This document shows, piece by piece, positions 41,853 through 50,396 of a DNA stretch of 64,000 bases. Position 1 is the stretch's first letter; every line of letters begins with the position of its first letter. The stretch comes from Flavobacterium defluvii (GTDB taxonomy: Bacteria; Bacteroidota; Bacteroidia; Flavobacteriales; Flavobacteriaceae), in NCBI RefSeq assembly GCF_900129555.1, contig NZ_FQWC01000001.1:372001-436000 (forward strand). The letters run 5' to 3'. The notes below the pieces were generated by a model that was not told the DNA's origin, did no database searches, and worked only from the letters and a program-made list of their open reading frames with translations. The translations under genes and the position numbers were made by a program.

Positions 41853-44800
41853 ATGAAACACACCATAATCCTATATATTTTTTTAATACCAATCTTATCG
41901 TTTTCTCAGGTAAACGGGAGCTTTACGCTCGATTGGCAAGGCAAAAAAGAGATGAATTATGGCGAGAACAAAATTATTATTCCGTACTTTTCCGGAAACG
42001 CTTTTCGCTTCGACATTACTAAAAAAAGCATAAGTCTGCTGCTTAATTTGAATCAGTCAAACGTCGGAAACAACAGTTCTGTAGAAATTACAAACGTAAA
42101 TTTTGAGCCAGTTTCAAGAGCAGATTTAGGTGATTTAGCAGCAGAAAATATTCCAAATAAAATAAATGAATCACTAAAAATTACTAATTCAAGAGGAATT
42201 AAACAAACATTTCTGAGTCTTTACCCTATTGTTAAAGAAGGAAATAACTTTAAACGGATAAGATCTTTTTCTTACATAATTAGTAATTCTTCGGCAAAAA
42301 ACAGTAATTCATCTGTATATCAAAAATCGGCAGCAATTTCAAATTCTGTTTTAGCCTCTGGAGAATGGTATCGTTTTTATGTAGAAAAATCTGGCGTTTA
42401 CAAAATTACCAGGTCATTTTTGCAAAGTTTAGGCTTTGATCCAAGTAAAACTGATTCTAGAAGAATTAAAATATATGGAAACGGCGGACGAATGCTTCCA
42501 CTCGCCAATAATATATATTATCCTGAAGATTTAACAGAAAATGCTATTGAGGTTATAGGTGAAAGCGACGGAACTTTTAATAATGAAGATTACATCCTTT
42601 TTTATGCCGAAGGGGTTGAAAACTGGAACAACGAAAGCCAAACCAACTTAAACCTTTACAGCAATAGATCTTATTATTACATAACAACATCAGGAAGTGA
42701 CGGAAAAAGAATTTCAACCCTTAATCAGCCAACTGCAAACAGCACTTTAGAGCTAAACACGTTTGATGACTATCAATACCACGAAATTGACCAAACCAAT
42801 ATTGCTCACTTAGGACGCCAATGGCTGGGGGAATCTTTTGATATTAATCAGGAGCAGGAATTCAGCTTTAGTTTTCCAAATCTTGAAACTTCCATACCTG
42901 TAAAAATTGAATTAAATGCAGCTTCGGCAGCTTTTACTCCTACTTCATTTATTGTCTCTGCAAACGGGCAAAATATCGGAACGTTAAATTTTGCAAGCTT
43001 AACGCCGAGTTCAGAAATTAAATACCTTACTCAAAAACTTCCTTCAAACACAACATTTACCGGCGCAGAAAGCATAAAAATTAAGCTTACCTATAATAAT
43101 AATGGTGTTCCGGGCTCAAAAGGGTATTTAGACTACATTAATTTAATTGCAAAGAGAAAGCTTCTTGGCACTGGAAAACAATTTAAATTTCAATACAATT
43201 CAGCCGGATCAACGACAGGAGTTGTAAACTACACTATCGGAAATGCTTCAGGCATTTCTCAAATCTGGGATATTACAGACCTATATAATGTATCAAAAAT
43301 TGAAAACCCAAACCAATCTTCTTTTAGTTTTAAAGCCAATTTAGGCGAAATTAGAAATTACATCGCAATTGATCCTGCTGATTATTACACACCTTTAAAA
43401 GAAGGTCAGTCAAAAATTGCAAATCAAAACCTAAAAGGAACTATTTTTAAAAACAATCAGAATAGTTTTCAGGATATTGATTATGCAATTATAACACCAA
43501 AATCTTTAGCCTCACAAGCCGAAAAACTGGCCAGTTTTCACCGCAATAATTCTAATTTAAATGTAAAAGTCATTTCATTAGAAGATATCTATCAGGAATT
43601 TTCTTCAGGAAAACAAGACATTGCAGCCATTAGAAACTGCGTTAAATACATTTATGACAATGCTTCTTCTGCAGAAAAAAGAATTAAATATTTAAATTTA
43701 TTTGGAGATGCTTCGTATGACTATAAAGACAGAATTTCAAACAACACCAATATTGTACCTATATATCAATCTTTGACCAGCAATTCAACAGGTGAAGCCT
43801 CATTTGCATCTGATGACTTTTTTGGTTTAATGGATTCAAATGAAGGTATTGTTGCTTATCCTTTTGATGGAATTGACATTGCTGTTGGCCGTATGTTGGT
43901 TTCAGACAACGCTCAGGCTCAGGAAATGGTCAATAAAGTTTTAGAATATCACGACGTTAAATCTTACGGAAACTGGAGAAACAACATTGTTTTAATAAGC
44001 GATGATTCTGATCAAAGTTCTGATGCTTCACTTCAATCACGTCAAAATAATTTAGCCGATGTAATTGCGACCGAAAAACCTTTTTTTAATATCGACAAAA
44101 TACTTTTAGACTCATATACACAAGAAGCTTCTGCAGGCGGATCAAGATATCCAAAAGCAAGAACTGACTTTTTTAATGCTTTCGAAAAAGGCGCTTTAGT
44201 ATTCAATTACTTAGGCCATGGAGGCGAAGACGGGTTGGCGAGTGAAAGAATTTTTGAAAAATCAGATGGACAAAATCTTAATAATCAATATAAATATCCT
44301 TTATTTATTACAATTACCTGCGAATTTTCGAGATTTGACGATCCTACCCGACCAACTGCAGGCGAGTATACTTTTTGGAATCCAAAAGGCGGCGCTATTT
44401 CAATGCTGACCACAATTCGCGAAATAGGTCAGTTTAATGCCGAAAATTTTAACGACAGTTTGAGTAAAAATCTTCTTTCATACGGCTCAAATCAATACAA
44501 TAGTATTGCCGAATCTCTTCGAATTTCAAAAAATGAAAATCCAAGTTCTGCGAGTAATGTTGTTGTATATATAGGAGATCCGGCTTTGATGCTGGCAATC
44601 CCAAAACCACGAATTAATTTAACGAAAGTTAACGATATTGTGATTTCGCAGCCAATTCCAGATTTTAAATCACTCTCAAAAATTAAAATCAGCGGCGAAA
44701 TTACGGATGAAAACAATGTCATTTTAAGCAATTATAACGGCGAATTAGCAACCGCTATTTTCGATAAAATGATAACATCTACTACATTAAATAATGATGG

Positions 44801-45689
44801 ATATAGTCCTGCAATGTCATTCAAAACTCTGGGAGAAACCATATTTAGAGGAAACGCGTCTGTAACCAACGGTCAGTTTGAGTTCAGTTTTGTTGTTCCA
44901 AGAGACATTCGCATTCCTGTCGACAATGGCCGAATTAGTTTTTATTCTAAAAAAAATCAGGCGTTAGAAAACCAAACCGGCTATAATAACACCATAAAAA
45001 TTGGAGGGATAAATGAAAATGCACCTCTGGACAATATAAGTCCAAAAGTTAAGTTATATATGAACGATGAAACTTTTGTGTCTGGCGGAATTACAAATGC
45101 ATCACCTTTTCTTTTAGCATTTTTAGAAGATGAAAATGGCATCAATACAGCTAGTGGAATTGGGCATGACATTATAGCTGTATTAGACGGGGATACAAGT
45201 AATCCGTATATTTTGAATGATTATTATCAAACAAAATTAGATGATTATACCAATGGAAATTTACGTTTTCCGTTGAGAAATCTATCACCGGGATTACACA
45301 CTATTAGTTTTACGGCATGGGATGTTTATAACAACCCTGTAACAAGCGAGATTCAATTTGTAGTTGTAGGAGATGAAGAATTAACACTAACACACGTTCT
45401 AAATTATCCAAATCCGTTTTCAACCTATACACAGTTTTGGTTTTCGCACAACAGACCTTACGAACCTTTAGATGTTCAGGTTCAGGTTATGACAATTACC
45501 GGAAAAGTAGTTTGGACAAAAAATCAAATTATTACAACCGAAGGATTTTTATCGAGAGAGATTACATGGGACGGAAAAGATGATTTTGGCGACCGAATTG
45601 GAAAAGGAGTTTATATTTATAAACTTACCGTAAAGTCTAATTTAACAAATAAAAAAGCAGAAAAATACGAAAAACTTGTCATTCTATAA
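41853..45689 (+). CDS. porU: Type IX secretion system sortase PorU (C25 family)
   Basis: 1278 residues: signal peptide (..FLIPILSFSQ), N-terminal beta domains, a gingipain-like C25 peptidase domain at about 535-915 with catalytic His789 (NYLGHGGEDG) and Cys823 (ITITCEFSRF), then Ig-like domains and a C-terminal FlgD-like/CTD region (..GDRIGKGVYIYKLTVKS..). PorU removes the C-terminal sorting signal of type IX cargo at the cell surface and attaches cargo to lipopolysaccharide. The catalytic pair is intact. Followed 42 bases later by porV, its attachment-complex partner. Confidence 0.96.
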   Translation: MKHTIILYIFLIPILSFSQVNGSFTLDWQGKKEMNYGENKIIIPYFSGNAFRFDITKKSISLLLNLNQSNVGNNSSVEITNVNFEPVSRADLGDLAAENIPNKINESLKITNSRGIKQTFLSLYPIVKEGNNFKRIRSFSYIISNSSAKNSNSSVYQKSAAISNSVLASGEWYRFYVEKSGVYKITRSFLQSLGFDPSKTDSRRIKIYGNGGRMLPLANNIYYPEDLTENAIEVIGESDGTFNNEDYILFYAEGVENWNNESQTNLNLYSNRSYYYITTSGSDGKRISTLNQPTANSTLELNTFDDYQYHEIDQTNIAHLGRQWLGESFDINQEQEFSFSFPNLETSIPVKIELNAASAAFTPTSFIVSANGQNIGTLNFASLTPSSEIKYLTQKLPSNTTFTGAESIKIKLTYNNNGVPGSKGYLDYINLIAKRKLLGTGKQFKFQYNSAGSTTGVVNYTIGNASGISQIWDITDLYNVSKIENPNQSSFSFKANLGEIRNYIAIDPADYYTPLKEGQSKIANQNLKGTIFKNNQNSFQDIDYAIITPKSLASQAEKLASFHRNNSNLNVKVISLEDIYQEFSSGKQDIAAIRNCVKYIYDNASSAEKRIKYLNLFGDASYDYKDRISNNTNIVPIYQSLTSNSTGEASFASDDFFGLMDSNEGIVAYPFDGIDIAVGRMLVSDNAQAQEMVNKVLEYHDVKSYGNWRNNIVLISDDSDQSSDASLQSRQNNLADVIATEKPFFNIDKILLDSYTQEASAGGSRYPKARTDFFNAFEKGALVFNYLGHGGEDGLASERIFEKSDGQNLNNQYKYPLFITITCEFSRFDDPTRPTAGEYTFWNPKGGAISMLTTIREIGQFNAENFNDSLSKNLLSYGSNQYNSIAESLRISKNENPSSASNVVVYIGDPALMLAIPKPRINLTKVNDIVISQPIPDFKSLSKIKISGEITDENNVILSNYNGELATAIFDKMITSTTLNNDGYSPAMSFKTLGETIFRGNASVTNGQFEFSFVVPRDIRIPVDNGRISFYSKKNQALENQTGYNNTIKIGGINENAPLDNISPKVKLYMNDETFVSGGITNASPFLLAFLEDENGINTASGIGHDIIAVLDGDTSNPYILNDYYQTKLDDYTNGNLRFPLRNLSPGLHTISFTAWDVYNNPVTSEIQFVVVGDEELTLTHVLNYPNPFSTYTQFWFSHNRPYEPLDVQVQVMTITGKVVWTKNQIITTEGFLSREITWDGKDDFGDRIGKGVYIYKLTVKSNLTNKKAEKYEKLVIL

Positions 45690-45704
45690 TAAATTATATA
45701 TTTG
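45676..45704 (+). promoter_or_regulatory. promoter of porV
   Basis: TTG (45676-45678), 18 bases, TATATTTG (45697-45704). The -33 element is inside the last porU codons, giving porV its own promoter besides any readthrough. Confidence 0.55.
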
Positions 45705-45730
45705 TAAAACAAATACCATTAAACCCAAAA

Positions 45731-46939
45731 ATGAGAAAAATATCACTTTTACTAATTTGTTTATTAGTCATTTCTTTCGCAAAAGCCCAAAACATCGAAA
45801 GACCAATTACCACAGGAGTTCCGTTCCTATTAGTTGCAGCTGATGCGAGAGCTGCAGGTTTAGCAGATCAAGGAGTAGCAACCTCTTCAGATGTATTTTC
45901 TCAACAATGGAATCCGGCGAAATATGCTTTCGCAGAAGACGCTCAGGGACTTTCTATTAGTTATACTCCTTACTTAACAGATCTTGCCAATGACATTTCA
46001 CTTGGTCAGTTAACATACTATAACAAAATCAATGAAAAAAGTGCTTTTGGAGCAAGTTTCCGTTATTTTGGTTTTGGAGGAATCGAATTAAGAGAAACCG
46101 GAGACCCAAATGAAGCTACAAGAGAAGTTAGCCCAAACGAATTTGCGCTTGACGGATCGTATTCATTAAAATTAAGCGAAACATTCTCGATGGCCGTTGC
46201 CGGCAGATATATCAGATCTAATTTAAAAATTCCGTCAGGTGAAGTTGATGCCTCTGCAGCAAGCTCTTTTGCTGTTGACGTAGCAGGTTTTTATCAATCA
46301 GAAGAAATTGCTTATTCTGATTTTAACGGAAGATGGAGAGCTGGTTTTAACATCCAGAATCTAGGCCCTAAAATCAGCTATGATAATGACGATTTAAGTT
46401 CAAACTTTCTGCCAGCCAACTTAAGATTAGGAGGAGGTTTTGATTTTATATTTGATGAATACAATAAACTTGGCGTAAGCGTAGAATTTACAAAACTTTT
46501 AGTACCAACTCCTCCCGGACCAGGAACTCCGGTTGACGCAAATGGAGATGGAGATTTTACTGATCCGGGAGACATTTCTCAATCAGAAGCAGACGCCATC
46601 AGCTACAACAAATATAAAGATACCGGATGGGTAGAAGGTATTTTTAAATCATTTGGAGATGCTCCAGGCGGATTTAGTGAAGAATTAAAAGAAATCACAT
46701 ATAGTGCAGCTGCAGAATATATGTATCAGGATTCATTTGCAATGCGATTAGGTTATTATCACGAAAGCCCAATGAAAGGAGCAAAACAATTTTTCTCTTT
46801 AGGAGCTGGTTTCAAATACAACATTATGAGAATTGATGTTTCTTACCTATTCTCATCATCAAAAATCAAAAATCCGTTAGAAAATACACTTCGTTTCTCT
46901 TTAACGTTTAACTTTGGAGACAAATACGAAACATATTAA
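45731..46939 (+). CDS. porV: Type IX secretion system outer-membrane protein PorV
   Basis: 402 residues. Signal peptide (..LLVISFAKAQ), then a FadL/PorV-type 14-strand barrel: TTGVPFLLVAADARAAGLADQGVATSSDVFSQQWNPAKYAF-type N-terminus, GASFRYFGFGGIELRE and C-terminal FSLTFNFGDKYE. PorV shuttles cargo from the translocon to the PorU attachment complex. An acidic loop (VDANGDGDFTDPGD, calcium-binding-like) sits in an extracellular-type segment. Ends at a terminator. Confidence 0.96.
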   Translation: MRKISLLLICLLVISFAKAQNIERPITTGVPFLLVAADARAAGLADQGVATSSDVFSQQWNPAKYAFAEDAQGLSISYTPYLTDLANDISLGQLTYYNKINEKSAFGASFRYFGFGGIELRETGDPNEATREVSPNEFALDGSYSLKLSETFSMAVAGRYIRSNLKIPSGEVDASAASSFAVDVAGFYQSEEIAYSDFNGRWRAGFNIQNLGPKISYDNDDLSSNFLPANLRLGGGFDFIFDEYNKLGVSVEFTKLLVPTPPGPGTPVDANGDGDFTDPGDISQSEADAISYNKYKDTGWVEGIFKSFGDAPGGFSEELKEITYSAAAEYMYQDSFAMRLGYYHESPMKGAKQFFSLGAGFKYNIMRIDVSYLFSSSKIKNPLENTLRFSLTFNFGDKYETY

Positions 46940-46963
46940 AGAAAAATCATAAAAAATAAATAC

Positions 46964-46997
46964 AATCCAAATTTCTATCTTTTTAGGAATTTGGATT
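46964..46997 (+). terminator. porV terminator
   Basis: AATCCAAATT and AATTTGGATT pair around a 14-base loop followed by TTTTTTT; 19 bases before the cdd ATG. Confidence 0.8.
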
Positions 46998-47015
46998 TTT
47001 TTTCCTCAAAAAACA

Positions 47016-47498
47016 ATGAAAGAAATAAGCATTACATCATCATTTACCATTTACGACAATATCAACGAGCTTTCTCAGGAAATTCAGGACTTAATGAATC
47101 AGGCCGTTGAAATTCGTGAAAAAGCTTATGCCCCATACTCACAATTTAAAGTAGGAGCCGCTTTACTTCTGGACAACGGAAAAGTAATTTTAGGATCTAA
47201 TCAGGAAAATGCTGCTTATCCATCAGGATTATGTGCAGAAAGAACAGCCATATTTTATGCAGGAAGTGCTTATCCTGAAGCCAAAATTTTAAAAATGGCT
47301 ATTACAGCAGCTTCAGACACAAATCAAACTCAGGCGCCAATTCCTCCATGCGGTTCTTGTCGTCAGTCGATTGCAGAATACGAAATAAAACAAGACACCC
47401 CTATCGAAATCTATTTTATGGGAGAAATAGGCGAAGTTTACAAATCGGCATCCCTAAAAAATTTACTCCCATTTATGTTTGATAAAAAGTTCTTGTAA
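47016..47498 (+). CDS. cdd: Cytidine deaminase
   Basis: 160 residues with the zinc-dependent deaminase motifs: APYSQFKVGAALLL, GSNQENAAYPSGLCAERTAIF (Cys and the catalytic Glu of the C-A-E motif) and PIPPCGSCRQSIAEYE (P-C-x-x-C). The single-domain length suits the tetrameric class. It converts cytidine and deoxycytidine to uridine compounds in pyrimidine salvage. Sits between porV and pdhA as in related flavobacteria. Confidence 0.96.
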   Translation: MKEISITSSFTIYDNINELSQEIQDLMNQAVEIREKAYAPYSQFKVGAALLLDNGKVILGSNQENAAYPSGLCAERTAIFYAGSAYPEAKILKMAITAASDTNQTQAPIPPCGSCRQSIAEYEIKQDTPIEIYFMGEIGEVYKSASLKNLLPFMFDKKFL

Positions 47499-47548
47499 AA
47501 AAAAGCCAAAAAAGACCTTTTAAATTTTAGTTCTTAAACGGAATGTCT

Positions 47549-47573
47549 TATTTTTGCATCCCGACCTTTCGGG
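47549..47573 (+). promoter_or_regulatory. pdhA promoter element and leader hairpin
   Basis: TATTTTTG at 47549-47556 is a -7 element. CCCGA-CCTT-TCGGG (47560-47573) forms a short hairpin at the very 5' end of an approximately 95-base leader. This supports the pdhA start at 47657 rather than 47543. Confidence 0.5.
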
Positions 47574-47656
47574 CGCAAATTTGTGGGAGGAAACTATTTT
47601 GCGGTAAAGGCACAATAATCGAAACACAAACAACTTTAGCAAAAGAAAGAATTCAG

Positions 47657-48655
47657 ATGAAAGAAGTTACAAAAGAGGTATATTTAAAGTGGTACGAAGA
47701 CATGCTGCTTTGGAGAAAGTTTGAAGACAAACTTGCAGCATTATACATTCAACAAAAAGTTAGAGGTTTTTTACACCTATATAATGGTCAGGAAGCCGTA
47801 TTAGCAGGTGCTTTGCATGCTATGGACTTGACTAAAGACAAAATGATTACTGCATACAGAAACCACGTTCAGCCAATCGGTATGGGAGTTGATCCTAAAA
47901 ACGTAATGGCAGAACTTTTAGGAAAAGCAACAGGAACTTCTAAAGGTATGGGAGGTTCTATGCACATTTTCTCTAAAGAACATGGTTTTTATGGTGGTCA
48001 CGGAATCGTAGGTGCTCAAATTCCTGTAGGAGCTGGTATTGCTTTTGCAGATAAATATTTTAACACTGGCGGTGTTACCTTAACTTATTTTGGTGACGGA
48101 GCTGCAAGACAAGGTTCACTTCACGAAGCATTCAACATGGCTATGCTATGGAAATTACCAGTTGTATTTATTGTTGAAAATAATGGATATGCAATGGGAA
48201 CTTCTGTAGAAAGAACTGCTAACCATACTGACATCTGGAAATTAGGTTTAGGTTATGAAATGCCTTGCGGACCAGTTGACGGAATGAACCCGGTAAAAGT
48301 TGCTGAAGCAATGCACGAAGCAATCGAAAGAGCGCGTCGCGGAGACGGACCAACTTTCCTTGAAATGAAAACGTACCGTTACAGAGGACACTCAATGTCT
48401 GATGCTCAATTATACCGTTCTAAAGAAGAGGTAGAAGAGTACAAAAAAATTGACCCAATTACACAAGTTCTTGATGTAATTCTAGATCAAAAATATGCTA
48501 CAGAAGCAGAAATCGAAGTAATTGACCAAAGAGTTAAAGACTTAGTTGAAGAATGTGCGAAATTTGCTGAAGAATCTCCATATCCAGACTTACAACAATT
48601 ATACGATGTAGTATACGCACAAGAAGACTATCCATTTACACCTCATAAATTATAA
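47657..48655 (+). CDS. pdhA: Pyruvate dehydrogenase E1 component subunit alpha
   Basis: 332 residues from the ATG at 47657 (MKEVTKEVYLKWYEDMLLWRKFEDK). The thiamine-diphosphate motif GDGAARQGSLHEAFNMAMLWKLPVVF..ENN, the GSMHIFSKEHGFYGGHGIVGAQIPVG segment and YRYRGHSMSDAQLYR phosphorylation-loop-like region identify E1 alpha. With E1 beta it decarboxylates pyruvate and acetylates the lipoyl arm of AceF. The frame stays open to 47543, but that region holds the promoter and leader. The aceF ATG follows six bases after the stop. The E1 beta and E3 genes are not in this window. Confidence 0.97.
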   Translation: MKEVTKEVYLKWYEDMLLWRKFEDKLAALYIQQKVRGFLHLYNGQEAVLAGALHAMDLTKDKMITAYRNHVQPIGMGVDPKNVMAELLGKATGTSKGMGGSMHIFSKEHGFYGGHGIVGAQIPVGAGIAFADKYFNTGGVTLTYFGDGAARQGSLHEAFNMAMLWKLPVVFIVENNGYAMGTSVERTANHTDIWKLGLGYEMPCGPVDGMNPVKVAEAMHEAIERARRGDGPTFLEMKTYRYRGHSMSDAQLYRSKEEVEEYKKIDPITQVLDVILDQKYATEAEIEVIDQRVKDLVEECAKFAEESPYPDLQQLYDVVYAQEDYPFTPHKL

Positions 48656-48661
48656 TAAATC

Positions 48662-50305
48662 ATGGCAATTAAAGTAACTATGCCTCGTTTGAGCGATACT
48701 ATGACGGAAGGAACGGTAGCAACTTGGCTTAAAAAAGTAGGCGACAAAGTAAGCGAAGGTGATATCTTAGCTGAAATCGAAACAGACAAAGCAACAATGG
48801 AGTTCGAATCTTTTAACGAAGGAACTCTTTTACATATCGGAATCCAAGCTGGAGAAACTGCTCCGGTTGATTCATTATTAGCAATCATTGGTAACGAAGG
48901 AGAAGATATATCTGCCCTTTTAGCTGGTGGTGCTGCTGCTCCTGCTGCCAAAGCTCCAAAAGCGGATGCTCCAGCTGCTGAAGCAAAAACTGAAACTGCT
49001 GCTCCTGCAAAAGCAGCTGAATTACCAAAAGGTGTTGTAGTAGTAACTATGCCGCGTTTAAGTGATACAATGACAGAAGGCACAGTGGCAACCTGGTTGA
49101 AAAAAGTGGGCGATACTGTAGCTGAAGGCGATATTTTAGCAGAAATTGAAACAGACAAAGCTACTATGGAGTTTGAGTCTTTCAATGCCGGAACATTATT
49201 ATACATCGGAATTCAGGAAGGAAACACTGCTCCTGTTGACAGTTTATTAGCTATCATTGGGCCAGCAGGAACTGACATCTCTGGAATCGCTGATAATTTT
49301 ACTGCCGGAGGCGCTGCAACAACAAGCGCTCCTGCTGCAGAAGAAACAAAAGCTGCTCCTGCTGCTGAAAAAGCACAAGAAGCTGTAGCTGAAACTTCTA
49401 ACGGAGGAAGAATTTTAGCTTCACCATTAGCTAAAAAAATCGCTTCTGACAAAGGAATTCAACTAAGCCAGGTTAAAGGATCTGGAGAAAACGGACGTAT
49501 CGTAAAAAGCGATATCGAGAACTTTACTCCATCTGCTCAAACACAAACTGCTTCTTCAGCACCAGCTGCTAAACAAGAAGCTGCCCCTTCATCTGCACCA
49601 AAAGTATTCGTTCCTGCTGGAGAAGTTTACACAGAAGAGATCAAAAATTCTCAAATGCGTAAAATCATCGCAAAACGTCTTTCTGAATCTTTATTCACTG
49701 CGCCTCACTACAACTTAGTGATCGAAGTAAGTATGGACGAAGCTATGCAGGCTAGAGCTGCTATCAACAGCGTTCCAGATACAAAAGTATCTTTCAACGA
49801 TATGGTAATTAAAGCTTGTGCTTTAGCATTGAAAAAACACCCAAAAATCAACTCTACCTGGAAAGAAGATGCTATCATCATCAACCACCACGTAAACATT
49901 GGTGTTGCCGTAGCTGTTGAAGACGGATTAGTAGTTCCTGTATTGAAATTTACTGACGCGATGAGTTTATCTCAAATCGGTGGTTCAGTAAGAGATCTTG
50001 CCGGAAGAGCTAAAAACAAAAAACTTGGACCACAAGAAATGGAAGGAAGTACTTTTACAGTATCTAACCTTGGTATGTTTGGTATTACTGAATTCAATTC
50101 AATCATCAACCAGCCAAACTCTGCAATCCTTTCTGTAGGTGCAATTGTTGAGAAACCAGTAGTTAAAAATGGTCAAATCGTAGTTGGAAACACAATGATG
50201 TTATCATTAGCTTGTGACCACAGAACGATTGATGGTGCAACTGGAGCTCAGTTCTTACAAACATTAAAACAATACATCGAAAGCCCAGTTACAATGTTGG
50301 CGTAA
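48662..50305 (+). CDS. aceF: Dihydrolipoamide acetyltransferase (E2) of pyruvate dehydrogenase
   Basis: 547 residues. It has two lipoyl domains with the lipoylated lysines in IETDKATMEFESF (Lys43 and Lys166), each followed by an Ala/Pro/Lys-rich hinge. A peripheral-subunit-binding domain sits at about 252-290 (RILASPLAKKIASDKGI..GSGENGRIVKSDI). The catalytic domain covers about 320-547 and ends with the active-site ACDHRTIDGATGAQFL. The two lipoyl units are nearly identical, showing an internal duplication. It transfers acetyl from the lipoyl arm to CoA and forms the core of the complex. A long open frame on the opposite strand (48643-49206) is only its codon-bias shadow. Confidence 0.98.
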   Translation: MAIKVTMPRLSDTMTEGTVATWLKKVGDKVSEGDILAEIETDKATMEFESFNEGTLLHIGIQAGETAPVDSLLAIIGNEGEDISALLAGGAAAPAAKAPKADAPAAEAKTETAAPAKAAELPKGVVVVTMPRLSDTMTEGTVATWLKKVGDTVAEGDILAEIETDKATMEFESFNAGTLLYIGIQEGNTAPVDSLLAIIGPAGTDISGIADNFTAGGAATTSAPAAEETKAAPAAEKAQEAVAETSNGGRILASPLAKKIASDKGIQLSQVKGSGENGRIVKSDIENFTPSAQTQTASSAPAAKQEAAPSSAPKVFVPAGEVYTEEIKNSQMRKIIAKRLSESLFTAPHYNLVIEVSMDEAMQARAAINSVPDTKVSFNDMVIKACALALKKHPKINSTWKEDAIIINHHVNIGVAVAVEDGLVVPVLKFTDAMSLSQIGGSVRDLAGRAKNKKLGPQEMEGSTFTVSNLGMFGITEFNSIINQPNSAILSVGAIVEKPVVKNGQIVVGNTMMLSLACDHRTIDGATGAQFLQTLKQYIESPVTMLA

Positions 50306-50325
50306 TCGTTGTTAATTTTATAATT

Positions 50326-50360
50326 AAATCCCGTTTTGTTTATTCAGAACGGGATTTTTT
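50326..50360 (+). terminator. pdhA-aceF terminator
   Basis: AAATCCCGTT and AACGGGATTT with a 12-base loop, followed by TTT, 20 bases after the aceF stop. Confidence 0.85.
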
Positions 50361-50396
50361 GTTTAATTTTCATCCTCAAATTCAAAAACTCACAAA

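Noticed and set aside
48643..49206. 187-codon open frame opposite aceF, rich in Ala/Ser
   Set aside because: It mirrors the two nearly identical lipoyl-domain repeats and hinge of aceF, so the same peptide segment appears twice; no promoter, and the codon pattern is that of the aceF strand.
48662..49240. Recent tandem duplication or assembly error in aceF (two nearly identical lipoyl segments)
   Set aside because: The DNA of the two units differs at many synonymous positions and multi-lipoyl E2 proteins are normal, so this is a real, old internal duplication.
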